A stretch of 64,000 nt of DNA. Origin: Leptospira interrogans (GTDB lineage Bacteria; Spirochaetota; Leptospiria; Leptospirales; Leptospiraceae). The first letter of the stretch is position 1. Each line of letters starts with the position of its first letter. The position numbers were made by a program, and so were the translations under genes. Under the pieces are notes generated by a model. That model worked only from the letters and a program-made list of their open reading frames with translations. It was not told the DNA's origin and did no database searches. The DNA is taken from contig NZ_FTNA01000003.1 of assembly GCF_900156205.1 (NCBI RefSeq), forward strand, positions 219,697 through 283,696, written 5' to 3'. Below are positions 31,942 to 46,565 of this stretch, piece by piece.

Positions 31942-32119
31942 TTACTACTCGGACGCATGAATAGAATACTTGTGTTAGATTGTTTCAAAAATTTGAATAT
32001 TTTGATCTTGCTTTAAAATGCCGTAAATCCCGAATTTGCGTTATTTTTTAAATACCACTAGTTTTTCGTAAATTAGGCAGTTAATAACTCGGTACTATTT
32101 TCATGCGTCCGAGTAGTAA
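31942..32119 (+). repeat. R2 element, full length (178 bp)
   Basis: R2 has inverted ends TTACTACTCGGACGCATGAA and TTTTCATGCGTCCGAGTAGTAA, and is non-coding. The copy at 45022 has exactly the same length but a largely different interior. Confidence 0.8.
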
Positions 32120-32367
32120 ATGACTCATAATTGTCAGTTTATAAAATATTTTTTGTTTGTTTGAGTAATTGATAGCGAGCTAAAATTTGATTCCGATCAA
32201 ATTAAGCCGAACTTATAAAAGTAATTATATACCCATAGCCTGTGAAAAAAGACATAGAACACGGATCGTTGAGCGAGCCATAACCCACCCCACAACGCGA
32301 TTCATAAAGAGCGTTGTGTTGAGTTTTCCAACGCGACCCTTAGGGAGCGATGCATTGAGTTTGAGGA

Positions 32368-32584
32368 AAGCGTTGTGCTGAGTTTTCCCTATTTTTGAGT
32401 GGGGGGTGGTAAGGTTCGGAAAATTTTTCTCTATCAGAAAAACATACTTTTTGCAAGTAAAAAGACTCATTCTTGTCGGAACACTTGAAAAATGTGCCTT
32501 TTTGAGCCCAGAACGGCGATCCATAGAAAGCCCGTTCTGTTGAGTTCATTCTGATTCTAAAATCCTATTCAACTTGTGGGGTTA
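32368..32584 (+). repeat. R5 element, long form
   Basis: Begins GCGTTGTGCTGAGTTTTCC and ends ATCCTATTCAACTTGTGGGG. It contains the internal palindromic insertion AGAACGG, GATCCATAGAAAG, CCCGTTCT. The minus strand has a 69-codon frame starting MNSTERAFYGSPFWAQKGTF, almost identical to one in the copy at 63442. Confidence 0.75.
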
Positions 32585-32640
32585 GTGAGGGAGCGAGCAC
32601 CTCGCACATATTTAGACGTTTTCTCATTATTGAGATGTTA

Positions 32641-32770
32641 TTACTACTTGAACACATGAAAATAATACTATTCTGAGTCTATTTCAAAACTTAAGATGTG
32701 AAATCTCGCACACAAAAAAACAATTTCAAATTAGATATAATTTTTGAGAATTTCTGCGTCTTTGCAAAAT
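32641..32770 (+). repeat. R2 element, right-truncated
   Basis: Starts TTACTACTTGAACACATGAA and follows the interior of the 45022 copy as far as TCTTTGCAAAAT, then diverges; the right inverted end is absent. Confidence 0.65.
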
Positions 32771-32956
32771 CGCCCATTCATTTTACGGAGGATGTAGAAC
32801 CGCGCTACGATTGAGAAAAATTCGAGAAGCTTCGTTTTGCAGATCCTGAGAAGTTCGTAAGTTGCTGATTGTTAATTCTACGATTTTGGAATATTGCGAA
32901 TTTTTATTTGGAGAAAAATACGAAATCCATTTCAAAATCGTTCTTCACAAACAAAA

Positions 32957-32981
32957 AAGCCGGACTTTTAAAGTCCGGCTT
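32957..32981 (-). terminator. Intrinsic terminator of the pnt genes
   Basis: Arms AGCCGGACTTT and AAGTCCGGCT form a GC-rich stem with a tiny loop. On the minus strand it is followed by TTTTTT. It lies ~33 bp after the pntB stop. Confidence 0.88.
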
Positions 32982-33014
32982 AAAACATTCTGTTATTTAT
33001 AGAAAGAAAACTTT

Positions 33015-34415
<1,401 letters not shown>

Positions 34416-34417
34416 AT

Positions 34418-34717
<300 letters not shown>

Positions 34718-34726
34718 GCAGAGATT

Positions 34727-34751
34727 CCTTCCTTTGGAGAGCTAAGGAAGG
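34727..34751 (-). other. Hairpin between queC and pntAB
   Basis: Arms CCTTCCTT and AAGGAAGG with a 9-nt loop lie 28 bp after the queC stop and 24 bp before the pntAB ATG. No T-run follows on the minus strand, so it may be a weak attenuator or RNA processing site rather than a full terminator. Confidence 0.35.
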
Positions 34752-34779
34752 TCAGGTTAACAAATGCCAACCGATGAAA

Positions 34780-35508
<729 letters not shown>

Positions 35509-35517
35509 AATTCATCC

Positions 35518-35900
<383 letters not shown>

Positions 35901-35904
<4 letters not shown>

Positions 35905-36039
35905 AGTTCCTGTCCGGTATAATCATTGAACCCGACGCCTACGCGCCACTTGTAACTTCAAATTTTTTACTATTTGGAAATTCAATTTTGAAAACAAGTC
36001 GACGTTAGGAAAATCTCAAAAAGTCGACCGGAACTATGG
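35901..36039 (-). promoter_or_regulatory. Structured 5' leader of queD-queC (candidate switch)
   Basis: In the RNA sense, CCATAGTTCC (36039-36030) can pair perfectly with GGAACTATGG (35910-35901), and the second arm contains queD's ribosome site and AUG. Between them is a further GTCGAC/GTCGAC stem (36028-35998). Pairing would hide the start, so translational control is possible. It does not resemble the small preQ1-I aptamer that I know. Inference from pairing only. Confidence 0.35.
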
Positions 36040-36060
36040 GAAAGAGACTAAAAAAATAGG

Positions 36061-36207
36061 TTATTTCACCAATTCTTTTAAAATTTCCTGTCTTTTTTGA
36101 TCTTTTTGGTGCTCATTTAAAACCAACCATTCTCTTTTGATTTGTTTAGAGCTTATACCTTTAAGTTCTGCGTATTTGTTCAGCAGTTTTGCGGTTTTCT
36201 GATTCAT
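36061..36207 (-). CDS. 48-residue small protein, unknown function
   Basis: Reads from ATG 36207 as MNQKTAKLLNKYAELKGIS, then SKQIKREWLVLNEHQKDQKR and QEILKELVK, then TAA. The amphipathic, charged composition and low frequency of rare codons look coding, though no strong ribosome site precedes it. Probably helical (two helices) and cytosolic; nucleic-acid or ribosome association is only a guess. It lies ~155 bp upstream of queD on the same strand. Confidence 0.55.
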   Translation of the reverse strand: MNQKTAKLLNKYAELKGISSKQIKREWLVLNEHQKDQKRQEILKELVK

Positions 36208-36431
36208 ACGGACCAGAAAATTAAAAATAGAAGTGCTGTCAAGTACTCAGTTTAGAATGATCTCTTCTTGAGAATTTTATAGTTTTACTAAATTCCTAAC
36301 AGAATAAGTACCATAAATTTTAAGACAAGTCTTCCATCTACTAGTGCTGAATTCTAGAATCTTATAATACAGCACTAGTAGAATAAACCTACAAATACCA
36401 GATTCACAACACCTAACACCCGTTATTATAT

Positions 36432-36610
36432 TTAGAACTTGTCCCAAAATCTCAAAAAATTTTACGCGATCATTCTTTAGAAATTTTGAATCAAATGCAG
36501 TAGTTCCTACAGATTTTGTCACATTTAGCAATTTGCGAACTTTCAAGCAGCTCTAATCTCATTCAATTTTCGTAGTAGTTCTCACATTGGACGGTTTTGA
36601 GACAAATTCT
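36432..36610 (+). repeat. R3 element, full length (179 bp)
   Basis: Starts TAGAACTTGTCCCAAAATC and ends GGACGGTTTTGAGACAAATTC. Inside are ATGCAGTAGTTCCTACAG and CGTAGTAGTTCTCACATT. Opposite orientation to the 28604 copy. Confidence 0.75.
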
Positions 36611-36820
36611 AAATTTGATCTACGTTTTTAAATGACGTGAGTTCGACGAAAAGAATTCTTATGAATTCATTTTTCTAAAAAATCGAAATCTAAGATTTAT
36701 AGATCGATTCTGAAAATGTGGGAACTACCACAATCTATAAAATAAAAGTTTATAACAATTCAATCTGTCGTATTCCAGTGTAGGAACTACCACAAAACTT
36801 AGGTTTATCTGTAAAATGAT

Positions 36821-36929
36821 GTAGGAACTATTACAAATCATGATTTTACGAATAAATTTTAAAATTGTAGAAATTCAAATTCATACTTTTAGAAAATTCT
36901 TTCTCATTTTCTTACATCGAACTCATGCT
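36821..36929 (+). repeat. R6 element
   Basis: TGTAGGAACTATTACAAATC, GATTTTACGAATAAATTTTA, TTTTAGAAAATTCTTTCTC and TCTTACATCGAACTCATG are in R6 order. Confidence 0.7.
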
Positions 36930-37064
36930 AAATAAATATCTAAGGAGGTTTATAAAATTCAAAAAAACGCTCTTACTACATTTTTATAGAATAAGGTATT
37001 TAAACTTTGGGATCAATCTTACATGTAAGCTCAGAATTCTAAACATATATTTCTATTGTTCTGA

Positions 37065-37286
37065 GTAAAACGACTCTTAGATGAAGCCTCTGTCGTAACC
37101 ATCCTAAAAGTTAAAAATCAAATTTTTAAAGATGCCAATCGATTTTATGTCTCTTCGAAAGAATTCATCCGAAAAGATACGCCAACTCAAAAATCTCTAT
37201 TGGATCTGATCTTAAAACATAAAACTTTTCTTGCTATTGAAACCAGATCGAGTAAAGTTCCCTTCCCAAAAGAAGTTAAAAATTGA
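37065..37286 (+). pseudogene. Gene fragment without a start
   Basis: 73 open codons, KRLLDEASVVTILKVKNQIF then KDANRFYVSSKEFIRKDTP and LDLILKHKTFLAIETRSSKV, ending KEVKN and TGA. There is no start codon; a TGA lies immediately upstream, where an R4-like end meets the fragment. It is the 3' remnant of a gene whose 5' part was lost, probably to a repeat insertion. Family not recognised. Confidence 0.5.
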
Positions 37287-37418
37287 TTTTAAAATCTTAA
37301 AATGTGGGAACTACCACGTTTTTTGAAAAACTGATCTCGAACAGCCTCTCAAAGGTTCGAATACAAATACTAAGTTCAAAATTTTAACTGCTTAAAAAAT
37401 GCGGAGTCAATTAAAACA

Positions 37419-39935
37419 ATGAAAAGAATTCTTCCGACTGTATCCAATTTTTGGAATCAAATACCAATTTGGGTTCGTAGATCTTTGGTTACGATTCTTG
37501 TATTGGCTATTCTTATAAAAGTTCTATTTGCACTTTTGATTTTTTGGAAAGCTCCTCGTTTATCAGGAGAATTAAAAATTCCAGGACTTACTCAACCAGT
37601 TTCGGTAATTCGAGATTCCTACGGAGTTCCTCATATTCGATCCGAAAATTCACACTCCGCCTATTTTGCGTTAGGTTATGTAAGTGCAAGCGATCGTTTG
37701 TTCCAAATGGAAATTTTAAGAAGAGCTGCCAAAGGAGAACTATCGGAGGTTTTAGGAGCTGAATTAGTTCCAACAGATATTTTTTTAAGACAAGTATTAC
37801 TAAGAAGAACTGCAGAAAGGATGTTACAAGAATCCGAAAAAGTAAATCCACAGATCTTGAAAGAATTGGATTCGTTTTTAGAAGGAGTTAATTACTTTTT
37901 AAAAACCGAGTCCCTTCCCATCGAATTTACAATTTTAGGATATAAACCAAAACCGTTCGACCGACTTGACGTAATGAGTGCACTTTCCTTATTATCTTTT
38001 TCATTTGCGGAAGCTTTGCGAAACGATACGCTTTATACCATTTTAGAAAGAAAACTTCCGAATCGGAACGTAAGCGAATTATTTCCAAGACACGATACAG
38101 AAGAACCATTTTCAATTCAGCAAAATCAACCTTCTTATTCTCCTAAAAAATTAACAGAAAATAGTAAAGTTTTTCTTCCTTTGGCAAAAGAACCCAAATT
38201 CTCAAAATCAAATGAACTTTCAGACTTAGATCTAGTAATTCAAAAAACGAATTGGATATTAAAAGAACTTCCTTCTTTATCTGGAAGTAACTCTTGGGTC
38301 ATCGGTCCTTCTCGATCAACTACAGGAGGAGCAATTTTAGCAAACGATCCTCATATAGGTTATGGTAATCCTGGAACCTGGTATGAGGTTCACTTGAGAA
38401 CGGGAGATCACGAAAGCTACGGGTATCATTTGCCAATTTTCCCTTTTCCTTTAATAGCGCATAACGTGCAAAAAGCTTGGGCTTTGACAATGTTAGAAAA
38501 CGACGATATGGATTTTTATGAAGAAATTTTACACCCAACAAAACCGAATCTCGTAAAAGAAAAAGGGAATTGGGTTCCAGTTCAAATTTTGAAAGAATCA
38601 ATCCAAGTCAAAGGAGAAGAACCGAGAGAAATTACAATCCAAGTGACTTCTCACGGTCCGATACTTTCCAAGCCGATCCAAGGATATACCGGACCGGTCG
38701 TTTCTTTATACTGGATCTTTCATCATGTATCGGTCCCACTCTTGGAAACGATCTATTCTTTAGGACGTTGTTCGTCTTTGACCGAATGTAACACGATCGT
38801 TTCCAATTTGACTGCGCCTGGTCTAAACGTTTCTTATGCCGACAAAAATGGAAACATCGCTTGGTGGAGTGTGGGAAGATTTCCGATTAGAAAAAAGAAA
38901 ACCAATACTCGCAAAATATTAAACGGAGCCTCGGGAGAAGAAGACGTCATCGGTTATATTCCATTTAGTCAAAACCCAAAGCTAATCAATCCGCCGGAAG
39001 GAATCATACTCACTGCAAATCATCTCCCTACTTATGAACTCAAAGGTTACGGAAAACCAGAAGGGTATTGGCAAGAATCAGATCGGGGAAGAAGAATCTA
39101 CGAACTTTTATCTCAGAAAAAAAATTGGACCGTGGACGATATGAAAAAAATACAAACCGACGTTCATTCCTTTTCAGCAAGGTCAATTGTACCTTTGATT
39201 TCTTTAGAGATCGAAGAAGATAAAAATTGGTCGGGCGTATTTAAAGAAGCTTTAGATATTTATAGAAAATTCGATGGAGAAAACACGTTAGACTCATCAG
39301 GAGCCACAATATTCCATACGCTCAACCAATTTGTAATGTTGAATTTGTGGGTGGACGAATTTGGGGAATCGAATCTTCAAATTTTTGGACAAACCGCAGA
39401 ACGTTGGAACGCATATAAATCGATTCTTGCAAATCCGAAATCCGATTTTTGGGACGATATTACGACCCCAGATTTAAAAGAAACGAGAAGAGAAATTCTC
39501 ATCCGTTCTTTTGCACAAACCGTTCGTTATCTGGCAAAGGAACACGGAGGTTCTCCTTCTACTTGGAAATGGAAAGACGCACATAAAATTACGTTTGAAC
39601 ATCCGATGGGAAAAATACCGGTTTTAGATTCTATTTTTAATCAAGGCCCTTTTTCGGTCGCTTCAGGAGAATCCGTAATCAATCTGATGAATCAAAAAGA
39701 AATCAATCCGAAAATAAGACCTCGTGTAGGTCCTTCAAAACGAAGAATCATCGATCTCATAAATCCGGAAAATTCCTGGTCTGTATTACCTACAGGAAAT
39801 TCTGGAAATTTAGGATCACCATTTTATGGGGATCAGATCGAACTGTTTTTAAACGGAGAACATCGTAAGATTCGGTTTACTCAGTCTCAAATCGAGAAAG
39901 ATTCCAAATACATATTGAATATGATTCCGAAATAG
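37419..39935 (+). CDS. Penicillin-acylase-family N-terminal-nucleophile hydrolase
   Basis: 838 residues with an N-terminal membrane anchor or signal (LVTILVLAILIKVLFALLIF). The alpha chain begins VIRDSYGVPHIRSENSHSAY with FALGYVSASDRLFQMEILRR. The autocleavage point is before Ser290 in SGSNSWVIGPSRSTTG, which becomes the beta-chain nucleophile, followed by ANDPHIGY. Proteins of this family cleave amides such as penicillin G, acyl-homoserine lactones or N-acyl amino acids; the substrate here is unknown. Periplasmic and monocistronic. Confidence 0.93.
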   Translation: MKRILPTVSNFWNQIPIWVRRSLVTILVLAILIKVLFALLIFWKAPRLSGELKIPGLTQPVSVIRDSYGVPHIRSENSHSAYFALGYVSASDRLFQMEILRRAAKGELSEVLGAELVPTDIFLRQVLLRRTAERMLQESEKVNPQILKELDSFLEGVNYFLKTESLPIEFTILGYKPKPFDRLDVMSALSLLSFSFAEALRNDTLYTILERKLPNRNVSELFPRHDTEEPFSIQQNQPSYSPKKLTENSKVFLPLAKEPKFSKSNELSDLDLVIQKTNWILKELPSLSGSNSWVIGPSRSTTGGAILANDPHIGYGNPGTWYEVHLRTGDHESYGYHLPIFPFPLIAHNVQKAWALTMLENDDMDFYEEILHPTKPNLVKEKGNWVPVQILKESIQVKGEEPREITIQVTSHGPILSKPIQGYTGPVVSLYWIFHHVSVPLLETIYSLGRCSSLTECNTIVSNLTAPGLNVSYADKNGNIAWWSVGRFPIRKKKTNTRKILNGASGEEDVIGYIPFSQNPKLINPPEGIILTANHLPTYELKGYGKPEGYWQESDRGRRIYELLSQKKNWTVDDMKKIQTDVHSFSARSIVPLISLEIEEDKNWSGVFKEALDIYRKFDGENTLDSSGATIFHTLNQFVMLNLWVDEFGESNLQIFGQTAERWNAYKSILANPKSDFWDDITTPDLKETRREILIRSFAQTVRYLAKEHGGSPSTWKWKDAHKITFEHPMGKIPVLDSIFNQGPFSVASGESVINLMNQKEINPKIRPRVGPSKRRIIDLINPENSWSVLPTGNSGNLGSPFYGDQIELFLNGEHRKIRFTQSQIEKDSKYILNMIPK

Positions 39936-39984
39936 AAAATAGATTCAAAAACAGAAATGAATAAAAGTTTAAAGTAACGGGCGC

Positions 39985-40130
39985 ATGGTCGGGAATTTTC
40001 CGATAAGAAAACTTATTTGTAGCAACCGACCATCAGGCTCTCAGCTTCGGTCAATAAATTTTAAATTTCTTCCAAGACCAAAAGAGAACGAATTACAAAT
40101 TTATTGACCACGCATCGATCCTTTGCGCGG
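39985..40130 (+). repeat. R7 two-hairpin element, copy 2
   Basis: First stem ATGGTCGG (39985-39992) with CCGACCAT (40026-40033). Then AGGCTCTCAGCTTC leads to the second stem, GGTCAATAAATTT (40049-40061) pairing with AAATTTATTGACC (40097-40109), then ACGCATCGATCCTTTGCGCG. The words between stems match copy 1 at 28391; the stems do not, apart from GGTCAA/TTGACC. Confidence 0.75.
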
Positions 40131-40197
40131 GAATATACCGAAATTCAAAACGCATAAAACCGTTGTTTGGCGACAAATCGTTTTGTTTGAAATCCAT

Positions 40198-40300
40198 TAG
40201 AATTGTTGAAAAATTCCATAGCAGCGATCAACAAAACTGGTTCAATCGATCATTTCATAAAACAGAAACAAGATAGAGAATTAACTTTTCAACAACTCTA
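40198..40300 (-). repeat. R1 element, reverse orientation (103 bp)
   Basis: Left end TAGAATTGTTGAAAAATT and right end CAACAACTCTA are intact. The core (TTCCATAGCAGCGATCAACA) is the complement of the R1 right half. Confidence 0.85.
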
Positions 40301-40325
40301 TTATCTTAAAGTATTATCGCCTAAC

Positions 40326-41552
<1,227 letters not shown>

Positions 41553-41754
41553 AAATACCGTTAATACATTCTAATTTATGAATATGTTTTTGTTTTCAAA
41601 TAAGAATCAATTTTCCAAGAATTCAAAGTCTTATCTTAAAAAATCACTCCGAAAGTCCCTATCAATTATACTCTGTATTTTTTCGAATCAAAATGTAAAG
41701 TGAACTTTCTAAAAAAGATAAGACTTATTTACAAAGTAGAAATCCGACTTAACT

Positions 41755-43456
<1,702 letters not shown>

Positions 43457-43777
43457 TCTAACTCCAAAACTGAAAGAAAACTTCCAATTGTAAAGCAAAG
43501 TCCGACAAACCAATCATAAAACAGTTTTGCTGAAACAACGAATTACTTTGAGTAGATGACAAGCACAGCTTTATTGGTTTTGGGTTTTATTATTTTGGAG
43601 TCGTAAATGATTTTTTCTTTGTAGATAATAAATCTTTATACAAAAAACATCACATAACTCTTTAAAACCTATCTCAAAAAATTATTTTCATCAAAAGAAA
43701 AATTGATTTATAAAGATCTTCTACAATTGAATTCTAAAAGAATTTTTTAAAAGATTCCAACGTTTATCAAATTCAGT

Positions 43778-44800
43778 TTAAGATTTAACTTTTAAAACTA
43801 CTTTGCCCATAGACGTACCGGATTGAAAGTATTTCAGAGCCTCGTTTAAATTATCAAACTCAAAAGTTTTACCTATAAGAGGAGGAGAAATGTTTAATTT
43901 CACAAGAGCGTTTAGATGTTTTGTCAATATTTCTACCTTTTCATAGAGCCAAATCAAATTAAATCCCATCACGGCTTTATTATCTGAAACCATTTTCATT
44001 GGATCTAATTTCGGTCTGGAAAAATACTTATAAGCAATTCTTGCCCAATTTACAGAACTACCTTCACCCATCATCTCCGCTGCGCCGTAGACGATCATTC
44101 TTCCCATCGGAGCCATAACTTCGTAACTTTCTTGAAAGATTTTTCCACCGATACATTCTAAAACTAAATTTAAATCTGTTCCGGAAAGAGATTCCTGTAG
44201 ATCGTTTTTAAATCGACTGGAACGAACAATTTGTTTGTCATAACCTTCCTTTTTAAGAAGATCGATTTTAGAAGAAGTTCCTACCGTTCCGATCGTGAAC
44301 GCACCTAATTTTTTGGCGATTCTGTTTGCAAGAATTCCGACCCCACCAGCCGCACTATGGATCAAAACCGTCTGTCCTTTTTTAAGATCCCCCAAAGCAG
44401 CTAACGCGTAATAAGCGGTTAAACCTTGAACAAGAAAACCAGCTCCTTGATCAAAGTTCCACTTGGAAGGAAGTTTAAAAACGTATCTGGAGTCTATATT
44501 CAAATGAGAAGAATAACCGCCAAAACGAGTGACTCCCATAATCTTATCTTTCTTTTTTACGTTTTTGACTTTTTTTCCGGTAGAAATTACCACTCCTGAA
44601 TATTCAAGTCCTGGAATAAAGGCTCCTTGCGGAGTAGCGCTATACAATCCCTGAATTGCAAATAAATCCGCAAAGTTTAATCCAATTGAATGAACTTCGA
44701 TTTGTACTTCGTTTTCATTCGGCTCGGGAAGAGCTTCCGTTTCTAAACTTATGTTTTCAAGAGATCCTTTTTTTTGGACAAGTGCGATCGTTCTTTGCAT
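43778..44800 (-). CDS. Quinone-oxidoreductase-like MDR-family enzyme
   Basis: 340 residues of the zinc-independent medium-chain dehydrogenase/reductase group. The N-terminal GroES-like domain carries [20 protein letters not shown]. The NADPH-binding fold has [20 protein letters not shown] and [18 protein letters not shown]. No structural zinc cysteine cluster is seen, and the motifs resemble VAT-1/quinone reductase proteins. It probably reduces quinones or enones with NADPH. No clear ribosome site before the ATG. Monocistronic. Confidence 0.9.
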   Translation of the reverse strand: MQRTIALVQKKGSLENISLETEALPEPNENEVQIEVHSIGLNFADLFAIQGLYSATPQGAFIPGLEYSGVVISTGKKVKNVKKKDKIMGVTRFGGYSSHLNIDSRYVFKLPSKWNFDQGAGFLVQGLTAYYALAALGDLKKGQTVLIHSAAGGVGILANRIAKKLGAFTIGTVGTSSKIDLLKKEGYDKQIVRSSRFKNDLQESLSGTDLNLVLECIGGKIFQESYEVMAPMGRMIVYGAAEMMGEGSSVNWARIAYKYFSRPKLDPMKMVSDNKAVMGFNLIWLYEKVEILTKHLNALVKLNISPPLIGKTFEFDNLNEALKYFQSGTSMGKVVLKVKS

Positions 44801-44887
44801 GAGAGGAGGTTATAAGAATTTAAGTAAAAAGAGCAAGTAGAATTTTCAGTAACTTCCGTTCAATCGGAATTCGAATAAAGTATACAT

Positions 44888-45021
44888 CATCCCAAAACTT
44901 AAAGATTACCGATGAAGAATCACTGCAGAGTTCGCAAAATCCAGATATGACAGTTTCCAACATTGATTATAAACTTCTAAAAGATTATCGTTTATATCTT
45001 TCGAGATTTTGAGACAAACCC
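44888..45021 (-). repeat. R3-related element, abutting R2
   Basis: ATCCCAAAACTTAAAG at one end and CGAGATTTTGAGACAAAC at the other, with GAGTTCGCAAAATCC inside. Shortened and diverged compared with the 28604 copy. Confidence 0.5.
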
Positions 45022-45199
45022 TTACTACTCGAACACATGAAAAGAATAATAGGATGAACTTATTTCAAAAGTTAGAATATAGGACATCCTTTAAAAACGG
45101 CCAACAATTCCAAATTAAACATAAATTCTTGAGCACCTCTGTCTTTTTGCAAAATTACTACTTAATTTTTGGTACCATTTTCGTACATACGAGTAGTAA
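45022..45199 (+). repeat. R2 element, full length (178 bp)
   Basis: Inverted ends TTACTACTCGAACACATGAA and TTTTCGTACATACGAGTAGTAA. The same length as the 31942 copy and the same interior as the truncated copy at 32641. Confidence 0.8.
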
Positions 45200-45479
45200 C
45201 TCAAAAAATATCTTTATCCGTACACTATATCATTCAGAAAGAATTTCCACAAACCTTAGATTTTCTCACTCTATCCATTCTCATATTGAAGAATCGTGGA
45301 TTTGATCTAAAACAATAACCTTATTGATTTTAATAAAAATTTCATATTTCATTCAAACAAATTCTTTAAAAACCAAACGACCAAATGTTCAGAAGAAATT
45401 AATTAAAAATTTATTATATTAAATCACGTGTAGCTTTCTCAATAAATCATAATAAGATTATATTATAGAAAAATTCGAA

Positions 45480-45908
45480 TTATTTTTCCAAATTTTCCTT
45501 CAAAATATTCAGAGCCTGGTTCCAACCAACATCAGAATGTTCATAAGCTGCTGGATTAGGAAAATTCTCTTGGGTTAAAGAAAGAGATGTAAAATTTCCT
45601 TCCGGTTTTAATTCAAAAGTGAGAATAGAATAATTTTCAGGAATATTGGCAACTCCTGAAAAACTACTCCAATAATTATATCGAAACATTTTTTCTTTTT
45701 CTAATTTGAGAATGGTTCCATGATCCTTATATTCTTTCCCATTCCAAACACCCGTAAAAATAATAGAACTACCCTCTTTCCAATCTGAAATTGCCTGGGT
45801 ACCGAAAAGATAAAGTTTAATCACTTCCGGATCAATCAGTGCGTTCCAAACTTTTGAAATCGAAGTTTGGATAGAAATATTTTTTTTCATTATCAAATTT
45901 TGATTCAT
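45480..45908 (-). CDS. SRPBCC (AHSA1-like) family protein
   Basis: 142 residues from ATG 45908; a GTG at 45920 and an ATG at 45890 are alternatives, none with a strong ribosome site. START/Bet v1-like fold: ISIQTSISKVWNALIDPEVI, then KEGSSIIFTGVWNGKEYKDH and the C-terminal helix VGWNQALNILKENLE. Family members bind hydrophobic ligands or act as chaperone cofactors; the ligand is unknown. Monocistronic. Confidence 0.88.
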   Translation of the reverse strand: MNQNLIMKKNISIQTSISKVWNALIDPEVIKLYLFGTQAISDWKEGSSIIFTGVWNGKEYKDHGTILKLEKEKMFRYNYWSSFSGVANIPENYSILTFELKPEGNFTSLSLTQENFPNPAAYEHSDVGWNQALNILKENLEK

Positions 45909-46565
45909 ATTTGAGTTCACCGAGATAAAATATAATTTGTATTTCTTTTATTTTTTCAAATCAAATTAATAAATCAGGCGTAATTTTAATAATCGTTAAA
46001 AATACGTGAAAATTTTTGCTAACAACCCGTTACAATGAAAGGCTTTGACGATGTTATTATTGCAAACTTTCTTTTACTGAACTTCTTAGAATATTAGAAT
46101 TGTTGAAAAATTAATTCTCTATCGGTTTTCGTTGTATGGAAACGGTCGATTGAAGCGTTTTGTTAATTGTTGCTATGGAATTTTTCAACAACTCTATTTA
46201 TTTCAATCATACTTCTTTTGATCGGAGCATTTTATACCAAAAAATACAAAGAATGAATTGAAAAACTCGTCTATAAATTTGGCACGTTGTCCAAAATCTT
46301 TTTCTTAGAAAAATAATTTCGAAATTATAATCGATTCACCATTTTTTTAAAGTTAAGTTTGTATTTCTAAAACAACCGTAACAACTTTTAAATTCAGATT
46401 CAATTCCATATCGAAAGTCCATTTCTTAAAACCCAACCGTCAAAGTAAATTTTTTATTTAAAACTTATAACGTGCTACGGATCTGAGTTCTTACTCTTTG
46501 AATATGAATTGACTTTTCCAAAAACAAATTCAAGATTTCTTTTACTCTTTAAGGAGAAGACATTC
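45909..46565. other. Intergenic region with R1
   Basis: About 650 bp. Apart from R1 at 46095, there is a short open stretch just after it (46201-46256, ISIILLLIGAFYTKKYKE then stop) that could be the tail of a lost membrane protein, but this is too short to call. Confidence 0.5.
46095..46196 (+). repeat. R1 element (102 bp)
   Basis: Nearly identical to the copy at 51098, with one visible difference (CTATCGG versus CTATGGG). The two are the least diverged pair in the window. Confidence 0.9.

Larger units (their letters stand above)
31513..33014. other. Long intergenic region: WGR relic, R2, R5, terminator
   Basis: About 1.5 kb. In order it holds AT-rich sequence, a frameshifted WGR-domain relic, a full R2, small palindromic units (CACAACGC and GCGTTGTG around 32295-32315), an R5 copy, a truncated R2 and the terminator of the pnt genes. 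Open frames at 32187-32549 lie wholly inside these repeats. Confidence 0.6.
36208..37064. other. Intergenic region with R3, R6 and TGTGG hairpins
   Basis: About 860 bp with an R3 (36432-36610), the hairpin word TGTGGGAACTACCACA at 36717-36732 and a variant at ~36779, an R6 (36821-36929), and from ~36950 a diverged R4-like stretch ending TTCTGAGTAAAA at the edge of a gene fragment. Confidence 0.55.
39936..40325. other. Intergenic region with R7 and R1
   Basis: About 390 bp between convergent genes, almost filled by an R7 copy and an inverted R1. Confidence 0.65.
44801..45479. other. Intergenic region with R3-like and R2 repeats
   Basis: About 680 bp: a diverged R3 (44888-45021) abutting a complete R2 (45022-45199), then AT-rich filler. 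The 98-codon frame across R2 is not credited. Confidence 0.6.

Noticed and set aside
45009..45305. 98-codon open frame downstream of the quinone-oxidoreductase-like gene
   Set aside because: It runs through the complete R2 repeat, and its codons are those of the inverted ends.
46201..46256. Short hydrophobic tail ISIILLLIGAFYTKKYKE after R1
   Set aside because: Only ~18 codons, no start, could be chance; noted as a possible membrane-protein remnant.
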